Shown: positions 31,578 through 40,669 of the stretch, one piece after another
How positions within the stretch are numbered: position 1 is the stretch's first letter
Layout: each line of letters begins with the position of its first letter
Assembly: GCF_002024165.1 (NCBI RefSeq)
Contig: NZ_MWQN01000001.1
Location: forward strand, 3,575,365-3,639,364
Source of the DNA: Embleya scabrispora
GTDB taxonomy: Bacteria > Actinomycetota > Actinomycetes > Streptomycetales > Streptomycetaceae
Reading direction: 5' to 3'
Length of the DNA: 64,000 nt
Program-made: the position numbers and the translations under genes
The notes under the pieces: generated by a model
Told to the model about the DNA's origin: nothing
Databases searched by the model: none
Seen by the model: the letters and a program-made list of their open reading frames with translations, nothing else

Positions 31578-32894
31578 CTACGCGAGCTTGTCCCGGCGCA
31601 GCCGATCGGCGTCGCCTTGATACACGTCGGGGATACCGTCGCCGTCGTCGTCGCGGTTCTCCTCGGCACACAGCCGGGCGTAGGTGTTGTTGCGTATCCG
31701 CAGGACGACCGTGGCCGCCGCGGCGGAGAGCACCGAGCCGATCAGGACCGCGGCCTTCGCCTGTTCGGTGAGCACCGGGTCGTCGGTGAACGCGAGTTCG
31801 CTGATCAGCAGCGACACGGTGAAGCCGATGCCGGCCAGCATGGACATGCCGAACACGTCGGGCCAGGCCAGGTCGTCGCTGAGTTGGGCCCGGGTGAACC
31901 GGGCGACCAGCCAGGTGCCGACGAAGATGCCGACCACCTTGCCCGCCATCAGGCCGAGCAGGACGCCGAGCGTGGGCCGGTGGGTGAACACGTCGCCGAG
32001 CACCGGGCCGGAGACCGCGACACCCGCGGACAGCAGCGCGAAGATCGGCACCGCCAAGCCGGCGGAGACCGGCCTGACCAGGTGTTCGACGTGCTCGGCG
32101 GGCGAGGTGCGCTCGTCCCGGTCCGGGACCACCCGCATCAGCAGGCCCATCGCCACACCGGCGACCGTCGCGTGCACCCCGCTCTCGTGCATCAGCGCCC
32201 AGATCACCAGCGCGAGCGGTACGTAGAACCACCAGCCGCGCACCCGCCGGCGCTGAAGCAGCCAGAAGACCACGAGCAGCGCGAATGCTCCGGCCAGGGC
32301 GAGGAAGTTCACCGAATCGGTGAAGAAGATCGCGATGATCAGGATCGCGCCCAGGTCGTCCACCACGGCCAGGGTGAGCAGGAACGAGCGCAGCGCGGAC
32401 GGCAGGTTGGTGCCGATCACCGCGAGTACGGCGAGCGCGAACGCGATGTCGGTCGCGGTGGGGATGGCCCAGCCGTCCGGCGAGCCGCCGCCGGTGTTCA
32501 CCGCGAAATAGAACAGCGCGGGGGTGAGCATCCCGCATCCGGCGGCGACCACCGGCAGGATCGCCTGGGCCGGATTGCGCAGGTCGCCCACCACCAACTC
32601 GCGCTTGAGTTCGATGCCGGCCACGAAGAAGAAGACGGCGAGCAGCCCGTCGGCGGCCCAGGTGCTCAGCGACAGGTCGAGGTGCAGCGCCGAGGGGCCG
32701 AACCGGAAGTCGCGCAGGTCCTGGTAGGCGTCGCTCCACCCGGTGTTCGCCCAGACCACCGCGACCACCGCCGCGATCAGCAACAGCGCGCCGCCGACCG
32801 TTTCGGTGCGCAGCGCGTCGGCGATGAAGTTCCGCTCGGCCAGGGTGGACGGACGCCGAAAGAACTTGTTGCGTGGTGCGGACTCGGCACCCAC
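31578..32894 (-). CDS. nhaA: Na+/H+ antiporter NhaA
   Basis: 438 residues with about eleven membrane helices, from GTG 32894 (GGAGG 5 nt upstream). NhaA signatures: FFFVAGIELKRELVVGDL, NTGGGSPDGWAIPTATDIAFALAVL with the paired Asp region (LAVVDDLGAILIIAIFF) that carries the two Asp of the ion site, and GIGFTVSLLISELAF. It exchanges cytoplasmic Na+ for external H+. The C-terminal tail ends with DDDGDGIPDVYQ, a calcium-loop-like DxDGDGxxD motif outside the transport core. It precedes the holin-like gene on the same strand. Confidence 0.95.
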   Translation of the reverse strand: MGAESAPRNKFFRRPSTLAERNFIADALRTETVGGALLLIAAVVAVVWANTGWSDAYQDLRDFRFGPSALHLDLSLSTWAADGLLAVFFFVAGIELKRELVVGDLRNPAQAILPVVAAGCGMLTPALFYFAVNTGGGSPDGWAIPTATDIAFALAVLAVIGTNLPSALRSFLLTLAVVDDLGAILIIAIFFTDSVNFLALAGAFALLVVFWLLQRRRVRGWWFYVPLALVIWALMHESGVHATVAGVAMGLLMRVVPDRDERTSPAEHVEHLVRPVSAGLAVPIFALLSAGVAVSGPVLGDVFTHRPTLGVLLGLMAGKVVGIFVGTWLVARFTRAQLSDDLAWPDVFGMSMLAGIGFTVSLLISELAFTDDPVLTEQAKAAVLIGSVLSAAAATVVLRIRNNTYARLCAEENRDDDGDGIPDVYQGDADRLRRDKLA

Positions 32895-33116
32895 GGGACC
32901 TCCAGGTCGGCTGCGGCTCGCGGGCGTATACCGCCCTGCGAAAACGACAAAACAGCGCCGACCAGACTTCCCGGCATGTCTCCCGACGGGGAAGACCCAC
33001 GACGCGGGAGCGGTGCGAACCGCACCCGGTCCCCGTCAGTGTATCGACAAGATTTTCGATCCTGCCGAGTCGATGCGGGACGCGGCGCGCATCATGGCCC
33101 GCCGCGGGCGGCAACA

Positions 33117-33158
33117 CGAGGGCCCCGTACCGAGGTTGCGCTCGGTACGGGGCCCTCG
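33117..33158. terminator. Strong terminator hairpin
   Basis: 18-bp perfect arms (33117-33134 and 33141-33158) around GTTGCG, just past the end of the deacetylase-like gene (minus strand) and upstream of nhaA. No T-tract. The stretch 32895-33116 has no supported gene. Confidence 0.85.
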
Positions 33159-33181
33159 TGAAGCAGCGTGTCGCCGGTCGG

Positions 33182-34516
33182 TCAGTCCTGTCGGCGCGTC
33201 GGCAGCGCGTTCTCCTCGACGGACAGCGCCCGGTTCGCGGCGGGCTTGTTCGGGCCCTGCGCGGCGGTGATGATCGAGTTCCAGTCCGCCGGAGCCTGGC
33301 CCACGCCCAGCCCCTGGAGCTTGGTGATCACCGCGGGGTCCTGCCCCTCGAGCCAGTCGGTCAACTGACGGAACGTCACGCAGCGTACGTCGGCCTTGGT
33401 GCAGACCGAGGTCACCGTGTCCCGGACGGCGTTCATGTAGATGCCGCCGCTCCAGTCCTCGAAGTGATTCCCGATGAACAGTGGAGCGCGGTTGGTGGTA
33501 TAGGCGCGCTGGAATCCGTTCATGTAGAACTCGTGGGCCTCTTTCTCCCACGCGTCCTTCTTGGACGGGTCGTATTTACCGTGCCGCTGCTCCTGCTCGT
33601 ACATGATGTTGTAGTCCATGGAGAGCTGCGACTTGTTCGGGTCACCCGGCCACGGCAGCGACTGCAGCGGGAAGTCCCAGATTCCCGTCTCCTTGCCGCG
33701 CTTGGGCCACACCTGAAGACCGCCGGCCGAACTCGCGTCGTAGCGGAATCCCATCTCCTTGCCCGCCCGCATCAGGTTCGTCTGGCCCTCCAGGCACGGC
33801 GCGCGGCCACCGATGAGCTCCTTCCCCGGTGCGTAGTCGAACGGCAGCGGCGGAAGGTCGGCGTAGCCGGTGTTGGTCTTCCAGTTCTGGACGAATTTCA
33901 CCGCCTGCTCGGTTTCGTTCTTCCAGTCGGCCGGGCTCCAACTCTTGCCGCTCGTGGCGCTGTTGCAGAAGTGGCCGTTGAAGTGCGTACCGACCTCGTT
34001 GCCCTTGAGCCAGACCTCGCGCATCTGGATGATCGTGTTGCGCACGGTTTCGTCGGACATGAAGTTGATGTCCGACTGGCCCGCGGTGTGCTTCGGGCCG
34101 GTGTACATGGCCTTCTTCGCCTTCGGGAGCGTGTAGATACCGCTCAGGAAGTACGTCATCTGGGCCTTGTTCGCCTCGGACAGCTTCAGGAATTGCGAAA
34201 CCAGCTTGTTGCCGTCCTCGGCCGCGCCATCCCACGAGAACACGACGAACTGCGGCGGTTTCTCCCCCGGCTTGAGCTTCTCCACCTTGGGCTGGTTCGG
34301 CTGGGGACCGGTGTCGGCGGTCGAGCCGTCACCGATCGGTTTGACCGGACCCCTCGGTTTGTCCGATTCCTTACCCGGATCGCTCGGATTTCCGCTGCCA
34401 GGGTTCTTTGCAGAGGAGTTGCCGGAATCTTTCCCGTCCTTTGCGAAAACCACGAAACCGATAGCGGCCAGGACTGCGACAACGACGAGCACCGCAGCGC
34501 CGCGGACAGTTCGCAC
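33182..34516 (-). CDS. Secreted/membrane-anchored polysaccharide deacetylase-like protein
   Basis: 444 residues from GTG 34516 (GGAAGAGG upstream). One N-terminal membrane helix (AAVLVVVAVLAAIGFVVFA), a Lys/Pro/Ser-rich linker (~25-75), then a NodB-like domain: FVVFSWDGAAEDG (metal Asp region), NEVGTHFNGHFC (H-x3-H ligands) and FRYDASSAGGLQVWP. The layout is that of a carbohydrate esterase 4 fold, but the motifs deviate (usual TFDDGP and HTxxH), so another sugar or peptide substrate is possible. Acts outside the membrane. Codon use in the linker is less G/C-biased. Monocistronic. Confidence 0.75.
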   Translation of the reverse strand: MRTVRGAAVLVVVAVLAAIGFVVFAKDGKDSGNSSAKNPGSGNPSDPGKESDKPRGPVKPIGDGSTADTGPQPNQPKVEKLKPGEKPPQFVVFSWDGAAEDGNKLVSQFLKLSEANKAQMTYFLSGIYTLPKAKKAMYTGPKHTAGQSDINFMSDETVRNTIIQMREVWLKGNEVGTHFNGHFCNSATSGKSWSPADWKNETEQAVKFVQNWKTNTGYADLPPLPFDYAPGKELIGGRAPCLEGQTNLMRAGKEMGFRYDASSAGGLQVWPKRGKETGIWDFPLQSLPWPGDPNKSQLSMDYNIMYEQEQRHGKYDPSKKDAWEKEAHEFYMNGFQRAYTTNRAPLFIGNHFEDWSGGIYMNAVRDTVTSVCTKADVRCVTFRQLTDWLEGQDPAVITKLQGLGVGQAPADWNSIITAAQGPNKPAANRALSVEENALPTRRQD

Positions 34517-34723
34517 AGTTCACCTCTTCCCATGGACATGCCGGACCGGGCTGTATTCCCTATCGATACATACGCACGCCGAGGTCACCCGGTTGCGTGC
34601 GTCCCCGGTCCGCTTCCCCGCGTACCCGGGCCGGGATCCATCGGATCGTCCGGAGCGCGTGAGCGCGGACACATCACCGTACGGGGCGTCGGGCCCCGGA
34701 AGCGATCCGGCGTCACCCTCCGG

Positions 34724-35749
34724 TCACGGGTCGGCGCGGAACTCGATCCGCCCGCCGTACATGCCCATCGCACAGGTCCAGTCGATCGTCCCGGGGTGCG
34801 GTACGCCCAGGTCGATCGTGGTCTCGCCGGTCACCGGCAGGACCTGCTGCCGATCGCGCGCGGGCAGGACGAAGCCCCGGGTGCAGCCGGTGGTGTGGTC
34901 GGTGCGCAACACCAGGACGGTGGGTACGCCGGCCCGGGCCAGCGCACGGGCCGGGTGGTAACCCTCGTTCGCCACTCGGACGGTGACGCGCTGCACACCG
35001 TCGGGCCCGGTGCTCGCCGCCGCGTGGTCGACCGCGCCGCGGGCCGTAGGAGTCCACCAGCCGGCCAGGCGCAGTCCGGAGCCGACCGTCCACGCGGCCA
35101 CCACGAGCACCAACACGCCCAGGGCGGCGGTCAGTCGCCCGCGCAGCACCCGACCCGACGCGCCCACGAGCAGCCCCAGGACGGTGAACAGCGGGATGGT
35201 GCCGAGTACGAATCCGGTCAGCACGGCGGCGCCGCCGAGCGCGTTCTGCGAGGTGACGGCGACCAGTTCGGCGCCCAGCGTCACCCCGCACGGGACGAAC
35301 ACGGTGGCCGCGCCCAGGAGCAGCGGCCCGCGCCCGGCGCCGCGGGTCGAACCCCGCGGCAACAACCGGGCCACGCCGGGCACGCCGAGCATGGCCGATC
35401 CGAACAGCGCCATCAGCGCGGCGGCCAGGAGCATCAGGACCGCCCGGGTGCTCGGCGCCGGTTGGATCGCGCCGCCGAGCAGGCCGAGCAGTGCGCCCAG
35501 AACGGCGTGGGCGAGGAGCTTCGCGCCCAGGAAGGCGGCCAGCGCGCGGGGGAGCGGGCGGCGCGAGGGAGGCGCGGCGCAGTCGGCGGCTCCGGTGCGG
35601 TCGGCGCAATCGGTGGGCCCGATGACCGAGGTCGGCCCACACGGGCGAACCGCGCCGACCAGAAGGCCGCCCTGGACCGCCGCACAGGACGCGCCGCCCG
35701 CGGCGAACCCCGCACCGAGCCCGGTCGCGAACAGCGTGAGCACCTGCAC
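34724..35749 (-). CDS. TauE/SafE (UreH-like) membrane protein with C-terminal cupredoxin-like domain
   Basis: 341 residues. Six membrane helices of the DsbD_2/UreH-like type with two short Cys motifs (GGASCAAVQGG and ATVFVPCGVTLG), then from ~245 a periplasmic domain (RVTVRVANEGYHPARALARAGVPTVLV; TIDWTCAMGMYGGRIEF) of the EfeO-type cupredoxin family. The Cys-Met-rich CAMGM end suggests copper or heme handling. A loop of ~40 residues with CGPTS and DCADRTGAADCAAP (residues ~35-60) adds more cysteines. Divergent from the SulP-carbonic anhydrase gene across a region with several palindromes. Metal export or cofactor assembly is inference. Confidence 0.82.
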   Translation of the reverse strand: MQVLTLFATGLGAGFAAGGASCAAVQGGLLVGAVRPCGPTSVIGPTDCADRTGAADCAAPPSRRPLPRALAAFLGAKLLAHAVLGALLGLLGGAIQPAPSTRAVLMLLAAALMALFGSAMLGVPGVARLLPRGSTRGAGRGPLLLGAATVFVPCGVTLGAELVAVTSQNALGGAAVLTGFVLGTIPLFTVLGLLVGASGRVLRGRLTAALGVLVLVVAAWTVGSGLRLAGWWTPTARGAVDHAAASTGPDGVQRVTVRVANEGYHPARALARAGVPTVLVLRTDHTTGCTRGFVLPARDRQQVLPVTGETTIDLGVPHPGTIDWTCAMGMYGGRIEFRADP

Positions 35750-35786
35750 GGCACCACCCCCACTCCGGGGAGATTACGGGCCATCA

Positions 35787-35875
35787 CACACAGTGTGGAA
35801 GGTGCGCGGTGTGAAACATCTGTTTCACCCATATGGGTGCACATTTTACGTTCCGAAAAGGATAGCCTTACCGTG
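35787..35875. promoter_or_regulatory. Stacked operator-like palindromes in TauE/SafE-SulP divergent region
   Basis: Three inverted repeats follow one another: CACAC/GTGTG (35787-35797), GTGAAAC with GTTTCAC (35811-35828) and CACCCATATGGGTG (35826-35839). An iron-box-like AGGATAGCCTTACC follows at 35858-35871. The second and third overlap, so their binders would compete. The sequence here is unusually A+T-rich for this window. GGAGG at 35987 serves the SulP gene. Confidence 0.5.
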
Positions 35876-35999
35876 ACGAGATAAATACTCAGAGTCAAGT
35901 CGGCCTATCCGGCCCGGACACTCTGCTTTCGACCCGCGCGCCGCCACCCCTGCGGCAGCCATGCCCGCCATGACATGACTGACCCCGGAGGACACGGAC

Positions 36000-38348
36000 A
36001 TGCCCGTTGCCCCTGTCGCCACGCCCGCGCCGGTTTCCAGGGCCGCGTCCGCGCGGGCCGATCTCGGTGCCTCGCTGGTGGTTTTCCTGGTCGCCGTTCC
36101 GCTCTCCCTCGGCATCGCGCTCGCGGCCGGCGCCCCGCTCGGCGCCGGCATCATCTCGGCCGTGGTCGGCGGCATCGTGGTCGGCCTGCTCGGCGGCGCG
36201 CCGCTCCAGGTGAGCGGCCCCACCGCGGGCCTGACGGTGATCGTGGCCGGTCTCGTACAAAACCACGGCTGGCGGGTGACCTGCCTGGTCACCGTCGGCG
36301 CCGGCCTGCTGCAGATCCTGCTCGGCGTGGCCAGGGTGGCCCGGGCCACCCTGGCCCTGTCGCCGGCCGTCGTGCACGGTGTCGTGGCCGGCATCGGCGT
36401 GGTGATCGCGCTGGCCCAACTGCACGTGGTCCTGGGCGGCGCGCCGCAACACTCGGCCTGGGAGAACCTGCGCGAACTGCCCCGTCAGGTCGCGGGCCTG
36501 CACACCCCCGCGGTCGCCGTCGGGATGATCACCGTGGCCCTGCTGCTCGGTTGGCCGCTGCTCGGCCGACTCCCCGGCCGCGGCGCGGCGTTGCGCCGAG
36601 TGCCGGCGCCGCTGGTCGCGGTCTCCCTGGCCACCGCGTGCGCGAGCGTGCTGCACCTGGACGTGGCGCGGGTGGACCTGTCCTCGGTCGTGTTCACCAC
36701 CCCGGTGCTGCCCCCGTCGGGCGCGTGGGGCGCGATCGCGGTCGGCGTGGTCAGCGTGGCGCTGGTCTCCGGGATGGAGTCGCTGCTCTCGGCCGCGGCG
36801 GTCGACCGGCTGCACGACGGGCCGCGCGCCCGACTCGATCGTGAACTGATCGGCCAGGGTGTGGGCAACGTGGTCTCCGGCGCGATCGGCGGCTACCCCG
36901 TCACCGGCGTGGCGATCCGCTCGGTGACCAACGTGCGGGCCGGCGCGGTAACTCGGGCCGCGACGATCCTGCACGGTGTGTGGGTGATGGTGTTCGTGGT
37001 CCTGCTCGGCACGCTCGTCGAGCGCATTCCGCTCGCCGTGCTGGCCGCCCTGGTGATGGCGGTCGGCCTCCAGATGGTCAGCCTCGCGCACATCCGGCAT
37101 GTACACCGCCACCGCGAATTCCCGGCCTACGCCGCGACGATCGCGGGCGTGGTCCTGGCCGGGGTGCTCCAGGGTGTGCTGCTCGGCGTGGTGGTCGCGG
37201 TGTGCACCGCGCTGTACCGGCTCAGCCGCAGCACCGTGCGGGTCCACCCCGGCGACGGGGTGCTGCACGTGGAGGTGCACGGCTCGCTCACCTTCCTGTC
37301 GGTGCCGCGACTGTCGCGCGTGCTCGCCAAGTTGCCGCCCGGGGAGCACGTGGTGGTGGACATGACGGTGGACTACCTCGACCAGGCCGCGTTCGAGGCC
37401 GTGCACTCGTGGCGTGCCGGCTACCTCGCGCGCGGCGGCCGGGTGGACATCGAGGAGATCCACGACGGTTGTTACGAGCGGGCCGCCGGCGGCGCCCCGG
37501 GGCCTCGGCGCTCCCGACTGACCCCGTCGCCGCGCTGGTTCGCGCCGTGGTGGCACTGGCAGCGCGCGTGTCCGCGCGAGGACGGCACCGCGTCCCAGGC
37601 CCTGGTGGCCGGCGCCCGCGAGTTCCGGCAGCGCACCGCGCCCCTGGTCCAACCGTTCCTGGAACGACTCGCGCTGGAGGGGCAGAAGCCGGCGCAACTG
37701 TTCATCACCTGCGCCGACTCGCGGATCGTGCCGAACCTGATCACCGCGAGCGGTCCCGGCGACCTGTTCACCGTGCGCAACGTCGGCAATCTGGTGCCGC
37801 GCGGCGACACCTCCCGGGTCGACCCGGGCACGGGCGACGCGTCGGTGGGCGCGGCGATCGAATACGCGGTGTCGGTGCTCGGAGTGCGCAGCATCACCGT
37901 GTGCGGGCACTCCGGCTGCGGGGCGATGAAGGCGCTGCTCGACAAGGTCGGCACGGTGCCGGACCCCGGATCGGGGTCCGGTGCCACGCCGCACCTGGAT
38001 CGCTGGCTGCGGCACGGCGACGCGTCGCTGGCCCGCTTCACCGCCGAGTCCGCGCCGACCGTGACCGGTCGTACCGTGCCGCCGGTGGAGCGGTTGTGCC
38101 TGACCAACGTGGTCCAGCAACTGGACAACCTGCTCGACCACACGGTGGTCGCGCAGGCGGTGGCGGCGGGCCGACTGCGGTTGTTCGGGCTCTACTTCGA
38201 CCTCGCGTCCGCGCAGATGCACCTCTACGACGCGGTGCGTGGCGACTTCGGTCCGGTGGACGCGGAACGGGCCGAGTCCGGGGCGCTCCCGGAGGTCGTC
38301 CCGACGGGCGCCGAAGATCACACTTTTCCGGCCCTCAACCCCGGATAG
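36000..38348 (+). CDS. SulP-family transporter fused to STAS and beta-carbonic anhydrase domains
   Basis: 782 residues. Residues ~20-400 form a SulP anion transporter (GASLVVFLVAVPLSLGIALA, GPTAGLTVIVAGL, GGYPVTGVAIRSVTNVRAG). A short STAS domain follows (~415-490: LHVEVHGSLTFLSVPRLSRV). From ~540 a beta-carbonic anhydrase has the zinc site FITCADSRIVP (Cys, Asp) and VCGHSGCGAMKALLD (His, Cys). Such fusions are thought to couple bicarbonate transport with CO2/bicarbonate interconversion at the membrane. No other domain is missing. GGAGG lies 8 nt before ATG 36000. Confidence 0.95.
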   Translation: MPVAPVATPAPVSRAASARADLGASLVVFLVAVPLSLGIALAAGAPLGAGIISAVVGGIVVGLLGGAPLQVSGPTAGLTVIVAGLVQNHGWRVTCLVTVGAGLLQILLGVARVARATLALSPAVVHGVVAGIGVVIALAQLHVVLGGAPQHSAWENLRELPRQVAGLHTPAVAVGMITVALLLGWPLLGRLPGRGAALRRVPAPLVAVSLATACASVLHLDVARVDLSSVVFTTPVLPPSGAWGAIAVGVVSVALVSGMESLLSAAAVDRLHDGPRARLDRELIGQGVGNVVSGAIGGYPVTGVAIRSVTNVRAGAVTRAATILHGVWVMVFVVLLGTLVERIPLAVLAALVMAVGLQMVSLAHIRHVHRHREFPAYAATIAGVVLAGVLQGVLLGVVVAVCTALYRLSRSTVRVHPGDGVLHVEVHGSLTFLSVPRLSRVLAKLPPGEHVVVDMTVDYLDQAAFEAVHSWRAGYLARGGRVDIEEIHDGCYERAAGGAPGPRRSRLTPSPRWFAPWWHWQRACPREDGTASQALVAGAREFRQRTAPLVQPFLERLALEGQKPAQLFITCADSRIVPNLITASGPGDLFTVRNVGNLVPRGDTSRVDPGTGDASVGAAIEYAVSVLGVRSITVCGHSGCGAMKALLDKVGTVPDPGSGSGATPHLDRWLRHGDASLARFTAESAPTVTGRTVPPVERLCLTNVVQQLDNLLDHTVVAQAVAAGRLRLFGLYFDLASAQMHLYDAVRGDFGPVDAERAESGALPEVVPTGAEDHTFPALNPG

Positions 38349-38494
38349 CCGGCCCGTACCCTCGCCCGGTCGGCCACGATGCGTCCTGTGTCTCGAAGTG
38401 GTCTAAACCAATCTCCGTGCTCCTCTTGCCGGCTCGGGCCGGTCCCTGATGAGCTACGGCAGAGAAGAGACCGCAGCCGCACGGAGGAGTACGC

Positions 38495-40480
38495 GTGAGC
38501 AACGCAGACCGGAACACGGGAGACAAGGCCGGCGAGGCACTGTCGAACCTGCTGCGCGAGGAGCGCCGCTTCGCACCTCCGCCCGCGCTCGCGGCCGACG
38601 CCAACGTCAAGGCCGACGCGTACGACCGGGCGGAGGCCGATCGGCTCGGCTTCTGGGCCGAGCAGGCCCGGCGGCTCGACTGGGCGGTCGAGCCGCAGGA
38701 GACGCTGGACTGGTCGACGCCCCCGTTCGCGAAGTGGTTCGCCGACGGCAAGCTGAACGTGGCCTACAACTGCGTCGACCGGCACGTCGAGGCGGGTCAC
38801 GGCGACCGGGTCGCGATCCATTTCGAGGGCGAGCCGGGCGACACCCGCACGCTCACCTACGCCGACCTCAAGCGCGAGGTCTCCAAGGCGGCCAACGCGC
38901 TGACCTCGCTGGGCGTCGAGGCGGGCGACCGGGTGGCGATCTACCTGCCGATGATCCCGGAGGCGGTGATCTCGATGCTGGCGTGCGCGCGCATCGGCGC
39001 CCCGCACTCGGTGGTCTTCGGCGGCTTCTCCGCGGACGCGGTCTCCTCACGTGTCACCGACAACGACGCGCGGATCGTGATCACCGCCGACGGCGGCTAC
39101 CGGCGCGGCAAGCCGTCGGCGCTCAAGCCCGCCATCGACGAGGCGCTGACGTCCTGTCCGGACGTGCGCAACGTGCTGGTCGTGCGGCGCACCGGCGGCG
39201 ACGTCGCGTGGACCGAGGGCCGCGACATCTGGTGGCACGACCTGGTCGACGCGCAGTCGGAGGAGCACGAGCCGCAGCCGTTCGACGCCGAGCACCCGCT
39301 GTTCATCCTGTACACGTCGGGAACCACCGGTAAGCCCAAGGGCATCCTGCACACCTCCGGCGGCTATCTGACCCAGGCGAGCTACACCCACCACGCGGTC
39401 TTCGACCTCAAGCCCGAGACCGACGTGTACTGGTGCACCGCCGACATCGGCTGGGTCACCGGACACTCCTACATCACCTACGGCCCGCTCTCCAACGGCG
39501 CCACCCAGGTCATGTACGAGGGCACGCCCGACACCCCGCACCAGGGCCGCTGGTGGGAGATCGTGGCGAAGTACGGGGTCACGATCCTGTACACCGCGCC
39601 CACCGCGATCCGCACCTGCATGAAGTGGGGCGACGACATCCCCGCCAAGTTCGACCTGTCCTCGCTGCGCATCCTGGGCAGTGTCGGCGAGCCGATCAAC
39701 CCCGAGGCGTGGATCTGGTACCGCGAGCACATCGGTGCCGGGAAGACCCCGATCGTGGACACCTGGTGGCAGACCGAGACCGGCGCGATCATGATCAGCC
39801 CGCTGCCGGGCGTCACCTCCACCAAGCCGGGCTCCGCGCAGCGCGCGCTGCCGGGCATCTCGGCCAAGGTCGTCGACGACACCGCGACCGAGGTCGGCAA
39901 CGGCGGCGGCGGCTACCTCGTCCTGGACCAGCCGTGGCCGTCGATGCTGCGCACCATCTGGGGTGACGACCAGCGGTTCAAGGACACCTACTGGTCGCGC
40001 TTCGAGGACCTGTACTTCGCCGGCGACGGTGCGAAGAAGGACGACGACGGCGACATCTGGCTGCTCGGCCGGGTCGACGACGTGATGCTCGTGTCGGGCC
40101 ACAACATCTCCACCACCGAGGTCGAGTCGGCCCTGGTGTCGCACCCCAAGGTCGCCGAGTCGGCGGTGGTCGGCGCGACCGACGCGACCACCGGGCAGGC
40201 GATCGTGGCGTTCGTGATCCTGCGCGGCAGCGCCTCGGAGTCGGCCGAACTGGTCGCCGAACTGCGCGAGCACGTCGGCAAGGTGCTCGGCCCGATCGCC
40301 AAGCCGAAGCGGATCCTGCCGGTGGCGGAGCTGCCCAAGACCCGCTCCGGCAAGATCATGCGCCGACTGCTGCGCGACGTGGCGGAGAACCGCACGCTCG
40401 GCGACGTCACCACGCTGACCGACTCGTCGGTGATGGACCTGATCTCGTCGCAGCTGCCGTCGGCCCCGACGGAGGACTGA
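38495..40480 (+). CDS. acsA: Acetyl-CoA synthetase
   Basis: 661 residues, the usual length, from GTG 38495 with GGAGG 7 nt upstream. Adenylate-forming motifs: ILYTSGTTGKPKGILHTSGG (P-loop), WWQTETGAIM, YLVLDQPWPSM, and the C-terminal LPKTRSGKIMRR with the Lys that is acetylated in regulated Acs enzymes. It makes acetyl-CoA from acetate through acetyl-AMP in the cytoplasm. Single gene, ended by a hairpin at 40497. Position matches acs in the conserved actinobacterial block. Confidence 0.97.
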   Translation: MSNADRNTGDKAGEALSNLLREERRFAPPPALAADANVKADAYDRAEADRLGFWAEQARRLDWAVEPQETLDWSTPPFAKWFADGKLNVAYNCVDRHVEAGHGDRVAIHFEGEPGDTRTLTYADLKREVSKAANALTSLGVEAGDRVAIYLPMIPEAVISMLACARIGAPHSVVFGGFSADAVSSRVTDNDARIVITADGGYRRGKPSALKPAIDEALTSCPDVRNVLVVRRTGGDVAWTEGRDIWWHDLVDAQSEEHEPQPFDAEHPLFILYTSGTTGKPKGILHTSGGYLTQASYTHHAVFDLKPETDVYWCTADIGWVTGHSYITYGPLSNGATQVMYEGTPDTPHQGRWWEIVAKYGVTILYTAPTAIRTCMKWGDDIPAKFDLSSLRILGSVGEPINPEAWIWYREHIGAGKTPIVDTWWQTETGAIMISPLPGVTSTKPGSAQRALPGISAKVVDDTATEVGNGGGGYLVLDQPWPSMLRTIWGDDQRFKDTYWSRFEDLYFAGDGAKKDDDGDIWLLGRVDDVMLVSGHNISTTEVESALVSHPKVAESAVVGATDATTGQAIVAFVILRGSASESAELVAELREHVGKVLGPIAKPKRILPVAELPKTRSGKIMRRLLRDVAENRTLGDVTTLTDSSVMDLISSQLPSAPTED

Positions 40481-40496
40481 GCGGTACGGAGTGGAT

Positions 40497-40533
40497 GCGG
40501 GGCGGTCCGTCTCTGGTGGGCGGGCCGCCCCGC
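40497..40533. terminator. Terminator between acsA and the CooC-like gene
   Basis: GCGGGGCGGTCC (40497-40508) pairs with GGGCCGCCCCGC (40522-40533) with one mismatch, between convergent genes. Confidence 0.8.
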
Positions 40534-40669
40534 GTCGTGGGGATCGGGGCTTCGGAGCCGGGCTCGGGGTCGCGCTTCGGACGGGGCGTGTCGAACCGGC
40601 GCTTCTGCGAGGCGTTTCGAACCGGTGCTTCGGGCAGGAGGCCCCGGGTCGGTGTCTCGGACCGGTGTC

